Below are positions 54,095-63,399 of a DNA stretch of 64,000 nt, piece by piece (the first letter of the stretch is position 1; the number at the start of each line of letters is the position of its first letter). The notes under the pieces were generated by a model. The model saw only the letters and a list, made by a program, of their open reading frames with translations. It did no database searches and was not told the origin of the DNA. The translations under genes were made by a program, and so were the position numbers. Source of the stretch: Bathynomus jamesi (taxonomy: Eukaryota; Arthropoda; Malacostraca; Isopoda; Cirolanidae); the NCBI GenBank assembly GCA_023014485.1, contig JAJOZX010006159.1, positions 228,297 to 292,296 on the forward strand, given 5' to 3'.

Positions 54095-57000
54095 ATATTT
54101 TTTTTTATTGATGTCATTACTTTCTAATGTTGTTTTATGATTACAAGGATATGTTTTATGATTACTAGGATATGTTTTATGCAGAGAAACTAACATTTTT
54201 ATAGCATTACCTGACATTTTGAGAAGCTAAAATTAATAAATGTTGTTTTCCGAGAGCAATTTATGTGCTTTTTAATCAAACGTAGATTTACCAAGCTAAG
54301 TGTTGAGCAATCACAAAAATAATAGCAGATTTGAATTCTTCACATCCAAAAACATATTTTTAAAACCCCTCAGTGAAGGAATTGGCAAAAATTAATTTTC
54401 ACCTCCCAAATTGACACACCCTATTGTCCCAGTGAAAACCTTGCGCTGCATCTTGTACCACAAAAGAATAGTTCTCTGCAAAATCCATTAAAATTATTGC
54501 TTCTTCAGGTTTTATTTCCTCCTTTAGGGACTTCACGTGAGCACTTTGGTGATTTGAAACATAATGATGACCACAAAGGAAGATAATTTTTGAAGTCAGT
54601 TCTGTGATAAAATCCTCTACTGACAACTGTTTCATAATCAAGGTGTCCTTGTCAGTGTGAACCCATTGTTTGTATTCAATCATTTCTTGTGGATCCATTT
54701 CTGCTTGTTCTGTAAAAATAGCTGAAAGGTGATCTTCTAGTGCTGGTGCTCCAGGGCACAGTTCACACCGTTGTAGCATACAGTCTTTTGACTCCAAATT
54801 GCAAACACATTTTTGCATCAGCATTTTGTAATCCTCATGAATATCAGCTCCAGCCAACATCAGTTTCACATTTTGGTGAATTGTACATACACAAACACTG
54901 TGTACCCCTGCTACACCAACTGTCACACACCACTTTGGTCGAAGTTCACAGAACTTAGAGAAGTCAATTTCAGGGCCATTTCGATCTTTGTAAGCAATGT
55001 ACATTTCGTTCAAATTGCTGAGCAGCAGTCTTTTTTGTTATTGAAGCTTTTTTCCATCAATACTGACAGACACCGAATCTTTCTTCCATGGGCACATCTG
55101 GCTGAATTCATCATCTTCATAAAACTTTTGAACTTTTACTACTACTTCCTCAGGCAGTGTTTTTCCTTTCTTTTTTCCTGGTATTGCAAGAATACCTGAC
55201 TCTGCTTTCAACTTCCTGGCTGTTTTAACCATTCAAAGAGAAACTCCAAATTCTTCTGCTGTTTGTTGTATAGACCAGCTGTTAGGCTCCAGAGTTAGAA
55301 TCTGCAGTTTCCTTTCTTTGTCTGATAATTCCATTTGGCTTTTCAATTCTTCCAACAGTATTTCATAATCTTCACAATTTCTGCACCTCTGCTGACTTGT
55401 GCTAGCTTCCATTTCACCCACATCAATCCCTGTGAGAGCTGCCATTTTCTGACCAATAGCTTCTTGTGCTTGTCTTGTCTTGTCTTTCTTTGGACATATC
55501 CTGGTAAATCTCTCTTGCTCATTTTGTGGCTTTACAGGGGAAACGTCAAGTGCTGAACAGCTGGTGTCTAGTTTCTGCTTTTGTGCTTCTGGTGGATCAA
55601 ATGATTCACTTGATGATGTTGAACTGATTCTTTGTATTTCAGCCCTCTGTTTCCTGCAATCAGGACAAAGTTTCTGTCCAGGCTTGATGTCTTTGCCAGT
55701 CTCTTCCTTCAACAGTTGAGCTGTTGCAATGGCAATTGCCCCAAGTGATTTTTTGGGTAATGTTGATTTATGATATTCAAATGGGTTGCGACAGTGCTTC
55801 TGCAGACTCTCATATCTGGTCAAAAGAAGCTGTTTATGGTGCAAGCATATGCATGCATCTTCCTTAAATTGGACTACTTCTATTCCTGTTCGAAGAAAAA
55901 GTAGTTGTCTTTCCTGAACTGTCAGCTCTGTGAACAGTTTCAAATCACATTTTCTGGAATATGTTTTCAGGTGACACTCTGTTCCCTTTTTATTTCCAAT
56001 AGTACAAGCTTCCAGTTTTCTTTCAGTTTCCATGGGTTCTCCCACATGAACACTACTAGTATCTGATGATTCGGCCATTTTCAATTTTGATCTGAAAACA
56101 ATAATAGTCATGTATTACATGTTGCTGAACATAAATAAAAATATTATGTATAGCCTAGCACATAGCACCTAGTCCTGCACTATATAATCAGTAATAAGAA
56201 CAAAAGAAAAATAAAACATTGTGCCAATGAAATAATTATAATGCTAGAAACATTACACGGAACAAAATTTCAAAGCTCTACTAGACCTACAAAAAAGCAA
56301 GACACCAAAATAAAAACTAGGCCCTAGTATTTCAGGACATGCTCTTTTCATTGGTTTTTGTTAGAGTATGGTGCAAGCCGTCCCACATGATCATTTTGAG
56401 CTTTAAAGATGAGACGTTTTTGTCACAAATTAATTTTGGCCATTTTTTATGCCTTATAACTCAACAACTAGAACAGGTAGGAAGATCTGGATTGAAACAT
56501 TTTGTAGCATATGGGCAGTACTTCCTTGGTTTCTAACAAAAGCTCACAGAGTCAAGTAGATCCAGAGCTATAATTTTCAAAAAGTGGCTTCCCAGGAATC
56601 AAAATGTAATTTGAAGCCTACTTTGGGGATATTTTATGGAAAATCTATACTTCCTAGAGTTCTAGTAATGTGAGTTTTGAAATCTACAGTAAATTTTGAC
56701 CCTAGGAGCAAATTTTCAGAGCAGAAGGATTTGTTACTATGGAATGCTGACTAGCTAAAAATGGCACAAATAATTCGGCGCTCAATGTGATGAACACCGT
56801 GAACAGTAGCCCAATAGCCCATGCTCTTGGAGCCCTAGTGACAGAACCACAAGAGATATGGAACTAACACTTTGCAGAATTTCCTTTAAGGCTTAAAGGA
56901 ATCTGTGAGCAAAGTTAGAACAAAATTTGACATGGTGAGGTGGGGCACTTTTCCAAAATTGGTCCACTTGACGTGGAATGACCCAGCTTTCTTTTGTCTT

Positions 57001-57497
57001 TTAGCTGGTGGTGGTGTTGCCACGTTTTAAAACTCCAGGATTAATAAATAATCTAGGTCTATAAATCTAGAGAATTCATCATTCCTTTTTGTGCAAATAA
57101 AATGGGTGAAAAGAAAAAGCAGGATTTTTAAACTCCCACCGGGAATTTTGAATTGGGTAAAAAAAAAGTGGGAAATTCCCAGCAAAATCAGGATGATTGG
57201 TAGGTCTGAAACTGTACTGTATAAATTAATTGCAAAGTTTTTAAATTATTTCTTCACAAGATTAATAGTAATATTGTACACTTTTATTACTGTAATACTG
57301 TACAGTACATACATTATTAATGTTTAGTTTACTTATTGGTCTTATGATGCATCATAGTGGTGGTAACTATCTTATTCTGAATAGCCACATATTAATTTTA
57401 GATTCCAAACACAAACACTAAATATCACATATATTTTTTTTTATGTTTTACTGCACATATTTTGTATATACATATTTTGTATATACATATTAGGAAC

Positions 57498-57886
57498 CAA
57501 TGTAATAATAAATTTATAATTTCTGTAATTAATAATTATGCAATATTAAATGTAATAAATTTAATTATAAATGTAATAATTATGTAAAAATAATAGAATC
57601 TGTATGTTTAGAACAGGAAGATAGTTTTTAAAAAATTTGTGCGAATGTACTTAATGAAAATGCCCCTCCTGTCTCGAGAGAATGGAATCTAACCTAGGTG
57701 CGAATTTCTTAACGGTCGATCCCTGAACTGTTTTTCCCTCTTGTTTTGTTTCATTTGTGTTTCTGTATCCACCCGAGGAGGATGCCAGTGGGCGTCGAAA
57801 CTGTCGTGGAAATAAACTCTGTCTATTAGAGTGGGTTTTTATTCTCATATTTTGACCTTCACGTAAAAAAGTGAAGTTTTTTGCAT
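57498..57886 (+). mobile_element. Penelope-like 3' fragment
   Basis: Flanked by the 11-bp direct repeat ATATTAGGAAC (57487-57497 and 57887-57897). The sequence matches the 3' end of the element at 11572-13682: aataaatttataat filler, cctaggtgcgaatttctt, a segment with gaggatgccagtgggcgtcg, then gaaataaactctgtctatt. It ends with the ttcacg...gtgaagtttttt tail, a form present in inverted orientation at 11575-11620. Confidence 0.8.
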
Positions 57887-58641
57887 ATATTAGGAACTGT
57901 TGGAGATAAATACAGACTCTACCTTCAACTTCCATAGGGTCACTTTCCAGGTAGATCTGTGGGAAATCTAGAAATATTCCTCAGATATTTCAAAGGGTTG
58001 AAGAAATGTACAAATTAGGGATGTAGCAATATCACTTTTTAGCCAATAACTGATACCGATATCCAGCTAGGGTTTATTAGTTTGTCATATTTTTGTAACA
58101 TATTCATAATTTATTTTCTGTGTTGAAAATTTGGCAACAAAGCAATAATCCTTTTCATTAAAGATGGCAACACTGCATTAGATGTCATAGTTTTGTTTGT
58201 TATACAATTGGACTGCAGGCCTATGTTGGGCTTAGTAAATGTGTTTTTAACCAGCCAGCCGGGTTAATATTGTGAGCAATGACTACAATAGTTTTTTGGT
58301 TTTCTAGGCTTTACACTTGTTTAATTGGCTGTTTGAAAAGAAATTGGGTAAAACTTGTGCTACATTTCTTAGGACCTAGGCTATGATTAAAATAAAATAA
58401 AAGGCTATGATGAAAAATAAGTTATGTGAAGTGATAAAACAATAAAATATTGGAAATTTCATCTTCTTCTAAATAGTCTTTTATGCAAAATTTTGGAAAA
58501 TCATACTTTTGAAATATTGGCTGACATTTTTTAAAATCAGCCAATACCATTAAAAATCTACTGATATCACTGATACATCCCTAGTACAAATTAACCTGAA
58601 GTACGAAATAATGGAGTGCAAATTAATGGGGTTTGAGTGTA

Positions 58642-58861
58642 CCGTATTTATTTTATTTACTGGGCTCTTAATTAAAGACAAAACATAGTTATTATTAATA
58701 TAAAAATCACAAATCTTAATTTTTTATTATTATTATTATAGATACAGTTGATCCTCTTTATTTCATGGTACCCTAAATTACTCATTTTTTTTTAATATAG
58801 TACAGTCTAAACACTATTTCACACTTCAGAGCAGTGTAGTGAAATTCACAACTTGATAAAA
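58642..58861. other. No gene seen
   Basis: AT-rich spacer between elements N and O, with a possible MITE-like word (tacagttgatcctctttatttc) lacking a partner. Confidence 0.45.
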
Positions 58862-59149
58862 GGGTCATTCCATGTCAGTTCAATGTCGAAAAAAACGTGA
58901 CCATCACCAATTTTTTTTAAAAATTGGCACACTTATAGATCTCTGTGAGAAAAACAGAAGGACGCTTGTTTCAACACTCTAGGTCATATGGTTCCAGAGA
59001 TATGGCCCTTCAAACTTTGTAAAAAAAGGTTACCTAATTTCCAAGGTCATACCATATTTCAACACGAAATATCTCGGCTCCTATTGCACTTACAGAGACC
59101 ATTTAAAGACTATTTTAAAGCTTTTAAGTAGATCTACAACTTTGCTTCT

Positions 59150-59601
59150 ATTCATTTCAGAGTTGAGGCTGAATGGCATTTCTTTGCCACAAGTCACAGT
59201 AAAGGGCCATGTGATGGTATCAGCGGATCTGTGAAGAGGCTTGCAGCCAGGGGCTCCAAAGAATAGGAGGTGCCAAACCCATCCTTGATCCATTGGCCCT
59301 CTACAACTTTGCATTCACAGCGCTTCCTTCAATCATTTTCACCTTCGTGACAACAAAAGAGCATGAATCCCACCGATTGATGTTGGAAAAACGCTTCAAA
59401 AATGCAAAAACCATTCCAGGTATGCCTAATTATACAATTAATCCATTCCTCACTCCAGAAATAAATTTTAAGCTTTTTCTTGCGAATTTTTGTCATAGAA
59501 ATTTGCCTCCAATCATCATGGAATTTCAAGGGTATAATTTAGTGGGAACTCTGAATAATGATGGAATGTCAAAATATTCTGAAATTATATCCCATTGCTA
59601 A
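59150..59601 (+). pseudogene. C-terminal transposase remnant of element O
   Basis: SHSKGPCDGISGSVKRLAARG near 59200 matches SHGKSACDGVGGTVKRLAARA of element E. A stop or shift follows, then ALYNFAFTALPSIIFTFVTTKEHES, aligning with DLFEFCQKDVHGITFFFVSTDEIEA in E. Next comes LEKRFKNAKTIPGM, ending at TAA 59599-59601. The N-terminal and central regions are absent. The match shows O and E belong to one family despite different interiors. Confidence 0.7.
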
Positions 59602-59913
59602 AACCTATGTTATTTTCAGGAACCCAGAAGATCCATTGCATCAAGCCAATCAATGATGGACTGGTAGAAGTTTGCTCGTATTCTTCCTCAACTATATCCA
59701 GATTGGAAAGAGCCACCATTTTTCAGAGAATAAAATTGAATTTTTAAAACAGATAGCATATAATATAAAGTTTTAAGATGCATTAGTATAAAATAGCTAA
59801 ATCGTTTTAATTTCATTTTTAATCAATAAATATATGCAAACAATTATTTTAATAAAATATATATATCTTATTTGTGTGTTTTATTTCAATTTATTTACAT
59901 TTTAATTTATACC

Positions 59914-59993
59914 CATACCGAATTGTCCTAGTACCGAATTGTCCTAGTACCAAATTGTCCCGTACCGAACTGTCCCGTACCGAACTGTCCTAC
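59914..59993 (+). repeat. 16-17-bp minisatellite, five units
   Basis: Tandem units of the form taccgaattgtcc followed by tag or cg, at about 59917-59993. They lie between the coding remnant and right end of element O. Confidence 0.85.
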
Positions 59994-61084
59994 CGCCAAT
60001 CTTTTTTGCCCCATCGATGTGATTTTTTTTACCAGCCCATTTTTTTTTTTTTCATTGATAATATTAGGTACACATACAGTATTTCATATGAAATGTCAGT
60101 AAGTTAGTTCAGTGGTACTTAAAATTTTATTACCATTGTTTATTAAAACCATTATGTTTATTGTACCATTTATTAGCTATTAATTATATTTTGTATTTAG
60201 GTTAGTATCTTAACATTCCTATTTAAATTTGAGTCTTATTAGGCAGGACTAAAGTCTCTTATTATAGGTTTTTCTTACTTACTGTTTGCTGTTGAATAAT
60301 GATCTCAGTTTTTGTCTAAGGTCAAATCTTTGGTAGGATAAATAATTACCTTGAAAGGCGTATAAAAATACTTTATTATTATTATAAATGTAACAATAAT
60401 GGCTTCCATAAAATATATTGTAAATACCTAATAACTGACTTTTTTAAATATAAAGTTATGTTGATGCCTCTTTTTTCATGGTTTCACCCAGCTAGACAAG
60501 AATCGGTTCTTATAACTCAATTGGTAAAAATAAAGGAATAGGTTATTTTAATATACATATTAAAAGGCAAATTATCTTAAAATAGCAGACATTATAGATC
60601 TCAGTGAGACAAATCTAATGGTACTTTTCTCAACACTAGCTCAAACAGTTCCAAAGAAACGGCACTCCAAGGTTTGGTGGAAAAAGGTACAGTACTTGGT
60701 CAAAATGGAGGTAGGTATGGTCCACTGAAATGGCTGTAGCGTCAATATACTAACTTAATCAACACTAAAAATCTTGTTCTAGGTTAATGTAGACATGTGT
60801 ACCCAAAATTGGGTGAAAGGAGAAAAAAATCGGTTGGGACATCAAATGACCTACACAATAGTAGCTGAGATATTTCATGTTGAAATATGGTATGACCATT
60901 TTTTTTACAAAATTCAAATGGCCATATCTCCAGAACCATATGACCTAGAGTGTTGAAACAAGTGCCATTCTTTTTCTCACCGAGATCTATAAGTGTGCCA
61001 ATTTTCAAAAAAATCGGTGATGGTCACGTTTTTTCAACCCAAAATCCTGTTGAACTGACATGGAATGACCCATATACCTTTGGT

Positions 61085-61215
61085 TAGCTTCGGCCTAAAT
61101 TGTTCATTCTGACAAAGGTCAAGTTTTTCACTCCACCTTAAACCTAGTTTAACATGGAATCCGAACGATGCCCCATCAGCAGCCCAGCATCTTAACCACT
61201 AGGCCACCTAGGGTA
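61085..61215 (-). repeat. tRNA-derived SINE-like segment
   Basis: On the minus strand, box A-like TGGCCTAGTGGTTAAGA and box B-like GTTCGGATTCC are spaced as in a tRNA gene. No cloverleaf with a paired acceptor stem is evident. Confidence 0.55.
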
Positions 61216-61254
61216 CCCATTTATCTACCAACTACTTTCTTTATTGTGTGGAAG

Positions 61255-61352
61255 GATGAACAGCTGGGTTTTGCTGGGTGCCAGCTGCCATTGGGTCTCG
61301 AACCCAGGGCCGATGGATTCAGTCAGCAACACTAACCACTACACCACCACTA
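61255..61352 (-). repeat. tRNA-like SINE fragment
   Basis: On the minus strand, TGGTGTAGTGGTTAGTG (box A) and GGTTCGAGACCC (box B). A different sequence from both the neighbouring SINE and the tandem tRNA-like units. It ends at a short (TA)n tract. Confidence 0.55.
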
Positions 61353-61518
61353 TATATATATATGTATAGAAACGACGTAAGTATAGAGGAGTGTTCTGCA
61401 CACGAGGAAGAGAAATAACCAACAAATGAAAAATGAGGTAACCGCGATTTGCGAGGGTGCCCTCTCAAGGCATTGGTTTCTGCCCTATGTAGGAGAATTA
61501 CAACTTCTGACTGATCGA

Positions 61519-61591
61519 GGCCCGTGGTGTAGTGGATAGCATATCTGACCGGCAATCGGAAGATCCTGAGTTCGATTCCTGGGCGGTTACC
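61519..61591 (+). tRNA. tRNA-like unit 1
   Basis: Box A TGGTGTAGTGG, anticodon arm TCTGA/TCGGA with loop CCGGCAA (GGC anticodon position, C at position 33), T arm with TTCGATT. The T stem is weakened by gag for ggg. The acceptor halves do not pair, so this is probably a tRNA-derived repeat, not a working tRNA. Confidence 0.3.
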
Positions 61592-61781
61592 TTATTTTTC
61601 ATTTTTTCGTTATTTCTCTTCCTTGTATGCAGAACACTCCTCTATACTTACGTCGTTTCTATACATTAATATACTGCGAGGTCATTGCAGTTAAATGTAC
61701 ATATTCACGATTTGCGAGGGTACCCTCTCAAGGCATTGGTTTCTGCCCTATGGAGGAGAATTACGACTTCTGACTGATCGA

Positions 61782-61854
61782 GGCCCGTGGTGTAGTGGAT
61801 AGCATATCTGACCGGCAATCGGAAGATCCTGGGTTCGATTCCCGGGCGGTTACC
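61782..61854 (+). tRNA. tRNA-like unit 2
   Basis: Best internal promoter of the four: box A TGGTGTAGTGG and box B GGTTCGATTCC, intact anticodon and T arms (CTGGG/CCCGG). No paired acceptor stem. Confidence 0.35.
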
Positions 61855-62044
61855 TCATTTTTCATTTGTTCGTTATTTCTCTTCCTCGTGTGCAGAACAC
61901 TCCTCTATACTTACGTCGTTTCTATACATTAATATACTGCGTGGTCATTGCAATTAAATGTACATATTCACGATTTGCGAGGGTGCCCTCTCAAGGCATT
62001 GGTTTCTGCCCTATGTAGGAGAATTACGACTTCTGACTGATCGA

Positions 62045-62116
62045 GGCCCGTGGTGTAGTGGATAGCATATCTGACCGGCAATCGAAGATCCTGGGTTCGA
62101 TTCCCGGGCGGTCACC
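62045..62116 (+). tRNA. tRNA-like unit 3
   Basis: Same as unit 2 but one base short in the anticodon stem (caatcgaag), and gtcacc at the end. Likely a tRNA-derived repeat. Confidence 0.3.
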
Positions 62117-62306
62117 TCATTTTTCATTTGTTCGTTATTTCTCTTCCTCGTGTGCAGAACACTCCTCTATACTTACGTCGTTTCTATACATTAATATACT
62201 GCGTGATCATTGCAGTTAAATGTACATATTCACGATTTGCGAGGGTGCCCTCTCAAGGCATTGGTTTCTGCCCTATGTAGGAGAATTATGACTTCTGACT
62301 GATCGA

Positions 62307-62379
62307 GGCCCGTGGTGTAGTGGATAGCATATCTGACCGGCAATCGGAAGATCCTGGGTTCGATTTCCGGGCAGTTACC
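62307..62379 (+). tRNA. tRNA-like unit 4
   Basis: Box A and anticodon arm as in unit 2. Box B reads GGTTCGATTTC and the T stem is damaged (ttccggg). Likely a tRNA-derived repeat. Confidence 0.3.
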
Positions 62380-62477
62380 TCATTTTTCATTTGTTCGTTA
62401 TTTCTCTCCTCGTGTGCAGAACACTCCTCTATACTTACGTCGTTTCTATACATTAATATACTGCGTGGTCATTGCAG

Positions 62478-62508
<31 letters not shown>

Positions 62509-62511
<3 letters not shown>

Positions 62512-63236
62512 GGTGGGCCGAAAGTCTGGATCCATAGGAAAATATTTATTTTAATACATAAATTACAACAAATGGTAAATACTTAAAATGAATATCAACT
62601 TTAACTCGTAAATGCGTATCCGTGATACTGTACAGTGGTTCGTACTCCAGTATAAACAACAAATTATAACAAATGCTCAAATTGGCGGCCTCTGACATCG
62701 AGACACTTAGGGATGGAATTTATGATTTTTAATAATTCTTCAAATTGACGTTCTCGAGATGCGTGTTTCATTTGATAATCTTCTTGTTGACTTTACTGGA
62801 CTATTCGTTAAAATTTCACATACCATTGCAGAGGTATTTTCATCAGTTGCAGTTTTTGGATGACCAGAACGCCGTCGATCATGTACACTTCCTGTTTCTT
62901 TGAAACGTTTAAACAACTTGCCAACAGTCGCATGTGTTACTGGATGCTTATCAGGATGATTTCTATTGAATTCGGTAGCAACTTCTCTGTGTGTAGCGCC
63001 CTGTCTTGGGTACATGAGCACAAGTTCTACCCGGTCTTCTGTTGTTAGATTCGAAGCCATTTCTGGGCTGAAATAAAAAAGTATTTGAGTATTTATACTG
63101 GAGTACGAACTACTGTACAGTATCACGGATACGCATTTACGAGTTAAAGTTGATATTCATTTTAAGTATTTACCATTTGTTGTAATTTATGTATTAAAAT
63201 AAATATTTTCCTATGGATCCAGACTTTCGGCCCACC

Positions 63237-63239
<3 letters not shown>
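62509..63239 (-). mobile_element. Mariner-class element coding only the HTH
   Basis: About 150-bp TIRs starting CAGGGTGGGCCGAAAGTCTG, a near-perfect inverted pair, with TA on both sides inside (TA)n tracts. 731 bp. Same terminal type as 36641-37398 but with the opposite part of the gene retained. Confidence 0.92.
62740..63060 (-). CDS. Mariner-class transposase DNA-binding N-terminus
   Basis: ATG 63060 opens 106 codons: MASNLTTEDRVELVLMYPRQG, REVATEFNRNHPDKHPVTHATVGKLFKRFKETGSVHDRRRSGHPKT and TRRLSNETRISRTSI. This is a two-part helix-turn-helix as in DUF4817-type mariner-class transposases, ending where the catalytic domain should begin. The frame is intact. It could in principle bind the TIRs and act as a repressor of related elements (inference). 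Expression is untested and no promoter was identified. Confidence 0.75.
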   Translation of the reverse strand: MASNLTTEDRVELVLMYPRQGATHREVATEFNRNHPDKHPVTHATVGKLFKRFKETGSVHDRRRSGHPKTATDENTSAMVCEILTNSPVKSTRRLSNETRISRTSI

Positions 63240-63308
<69 letters not shown>

Positions 63309-63309
63309 T
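63240..63309. repeat. (TA)n then (TG)n microsatellite
   Basis: A TA run directly follows the right end of the mariner-class element and becomes a TG run near 63288. Confidence 0.95.
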
Positions 63310-63399
63310 ACATTCACAAATTATGTATATGGTACCTATTAACACACTGAGCTTAGCCTAAGTTGATGTTAGAACTTAAAATAAAGGAGTCAACCATAA

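Larger units (their letters stand above)
50994..54423 (+). mobile_element. hAT-like transposon copy F (lineage 2)
   Basis: Ends TAGGGTGTGTCAATTTTT (left) and TAGGGTGTGTCAATTTGG (right, inward). TTGTCCCAG flanks both sides (50985-50993 and 54424-54432), an 8- or 9-bp duplication. It lies inside the transposase gene of element E, whose reading frame continues across the two flanks. It holds a small MITE. Confidence 0.9.
50489..56078 (-). pseudogene. Transposase of element E, split by copy F
   Basis: ATG 56078 (MAESSDTSS) follows a ttgttttcag splice acceptor. N-terminal Cys/His clusters (CICLHH, CPDCRKQRAE) look zinc-binding. KCDLKLFTELTVQERQ and a helical segment RNCEDYEILLEELKSQM follow. After a stop or shift near 55232 come KFYEDDEFSQMCPWKKD, LRPKWCVTVGVAGVHSVCVC, a CELCPG motif, and AIILMDFAENYSFVVQD near 54490. 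Copy F interrupts within the WDN segment. Then HPFVMYHK, HYFSDGVAGQYKN near 50770, a one-base shift, and AEWNFFATSHGKSACDG, GGTVKRLAARA near 50640. Conserved Asp in MDFAEN, FSDG and CDG are candidate catalytic residues. I do not recognise a named family with certainty. Confidence 0.65.
46023..56994 (-). mobile_element. Element E: long-TIR transposon, 4-bp AGCT target
   Basis: TIRs of about 730-755 bp start GGGTCATTCCATGTCAAG (left) and GGGTCATTCCACGTCAAG (right, inward). The left TIR is 46023-46464 plus 49510-49795, split by copy D; the right is about 56240-56994. AGCT occurs on both sides (46019-46022 and 56995-56998). The transposase gene runs on the minus strand and is split by copy F. The very long TIR and 4-bp duplication set it apart from the hAT and mariner classes here; a Sola-like affinity is possible but unproven. 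Confidence 0.8.
45485..57208 (-). mobile_element. Element I, zinc-finger DNA transposon, interrupted
   Basis: Left end CAGACCTGCCAACCCT; right end inward CAGACCTACCAATCATCC. AAACTG flanks both sides (45479-45484 and 57209-57214). It has a small zinc-finger coding remnant. Element E is inserted at AGCT near 46019. A hAT-like origin is possible from the CA-start and the finger type, but the duplication is 6 rather than 8 bp as read here. Confidence 0.6.
44688..58639. mobile_element. Outermost element N of the nest, TA-flanked
   Basis: Ends are CACTCAAACTCCATTAATT (left) and, inward from the right, CACTCAAACCCCATTAATT. TA lies on both sides (44686-44687 and 58640-58641). After removal of the internal elements only about 2 kb remains, without coding sequence, so N was probably a nonautonomous pogo/Tigger-like element. 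It contains a MITE, element I, and a Penelope fragment. Confidence 0.6.
58862..61071 (+). mobile_element. Element O: relative of element E, truncated
   Basis: Ends GGGTCATTCCATGTCAGTTC (left) and GGGTCATTCCATGTCAGTTC (right, inward), matching the element E terminus over the first 16 bases. Both arms continue through cgtgaccatcacc, attggcacacttatag and tatggttc-agagatatggcc to about 200 bp. Flanks (aaaa and atat) do not form a clear duplication. The interior has a C-terminal transposase remnant on the plus strand. Confidence 0.75.
61354..62480. repeat. About 263-bp tandem array with tRNA-like units, inverted head
   Basis: Four direct units of about 263 bp (landmark ctgatcgagg at 61511, 61774, 62037, 62299). 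Each holds a tRNA-like sequence plus constant flanks (gaggagaattacgacttctgac on the left; cgtgtgcagaacactcctc on the right). The first about 95 bases (61354-61450) are an inverted copy of the right flank. Units differ by a few bases. Confidence 0.85.

Noticed and set aside
61519..62379. Functional tRNA-Ala gene cluster
   Set aside because: The anticodon position reads GGC, but the acceptor stem does not pair, position 33 is C, and the units are embedded in longer tandem repeats; tRNA-derived repeats are more likely.
61354..62480. CRISPR array
   Set aside because: The repeats are about 263 bp with near-identical sequence throughout and no short unique spacers, in a eukaryotic context.
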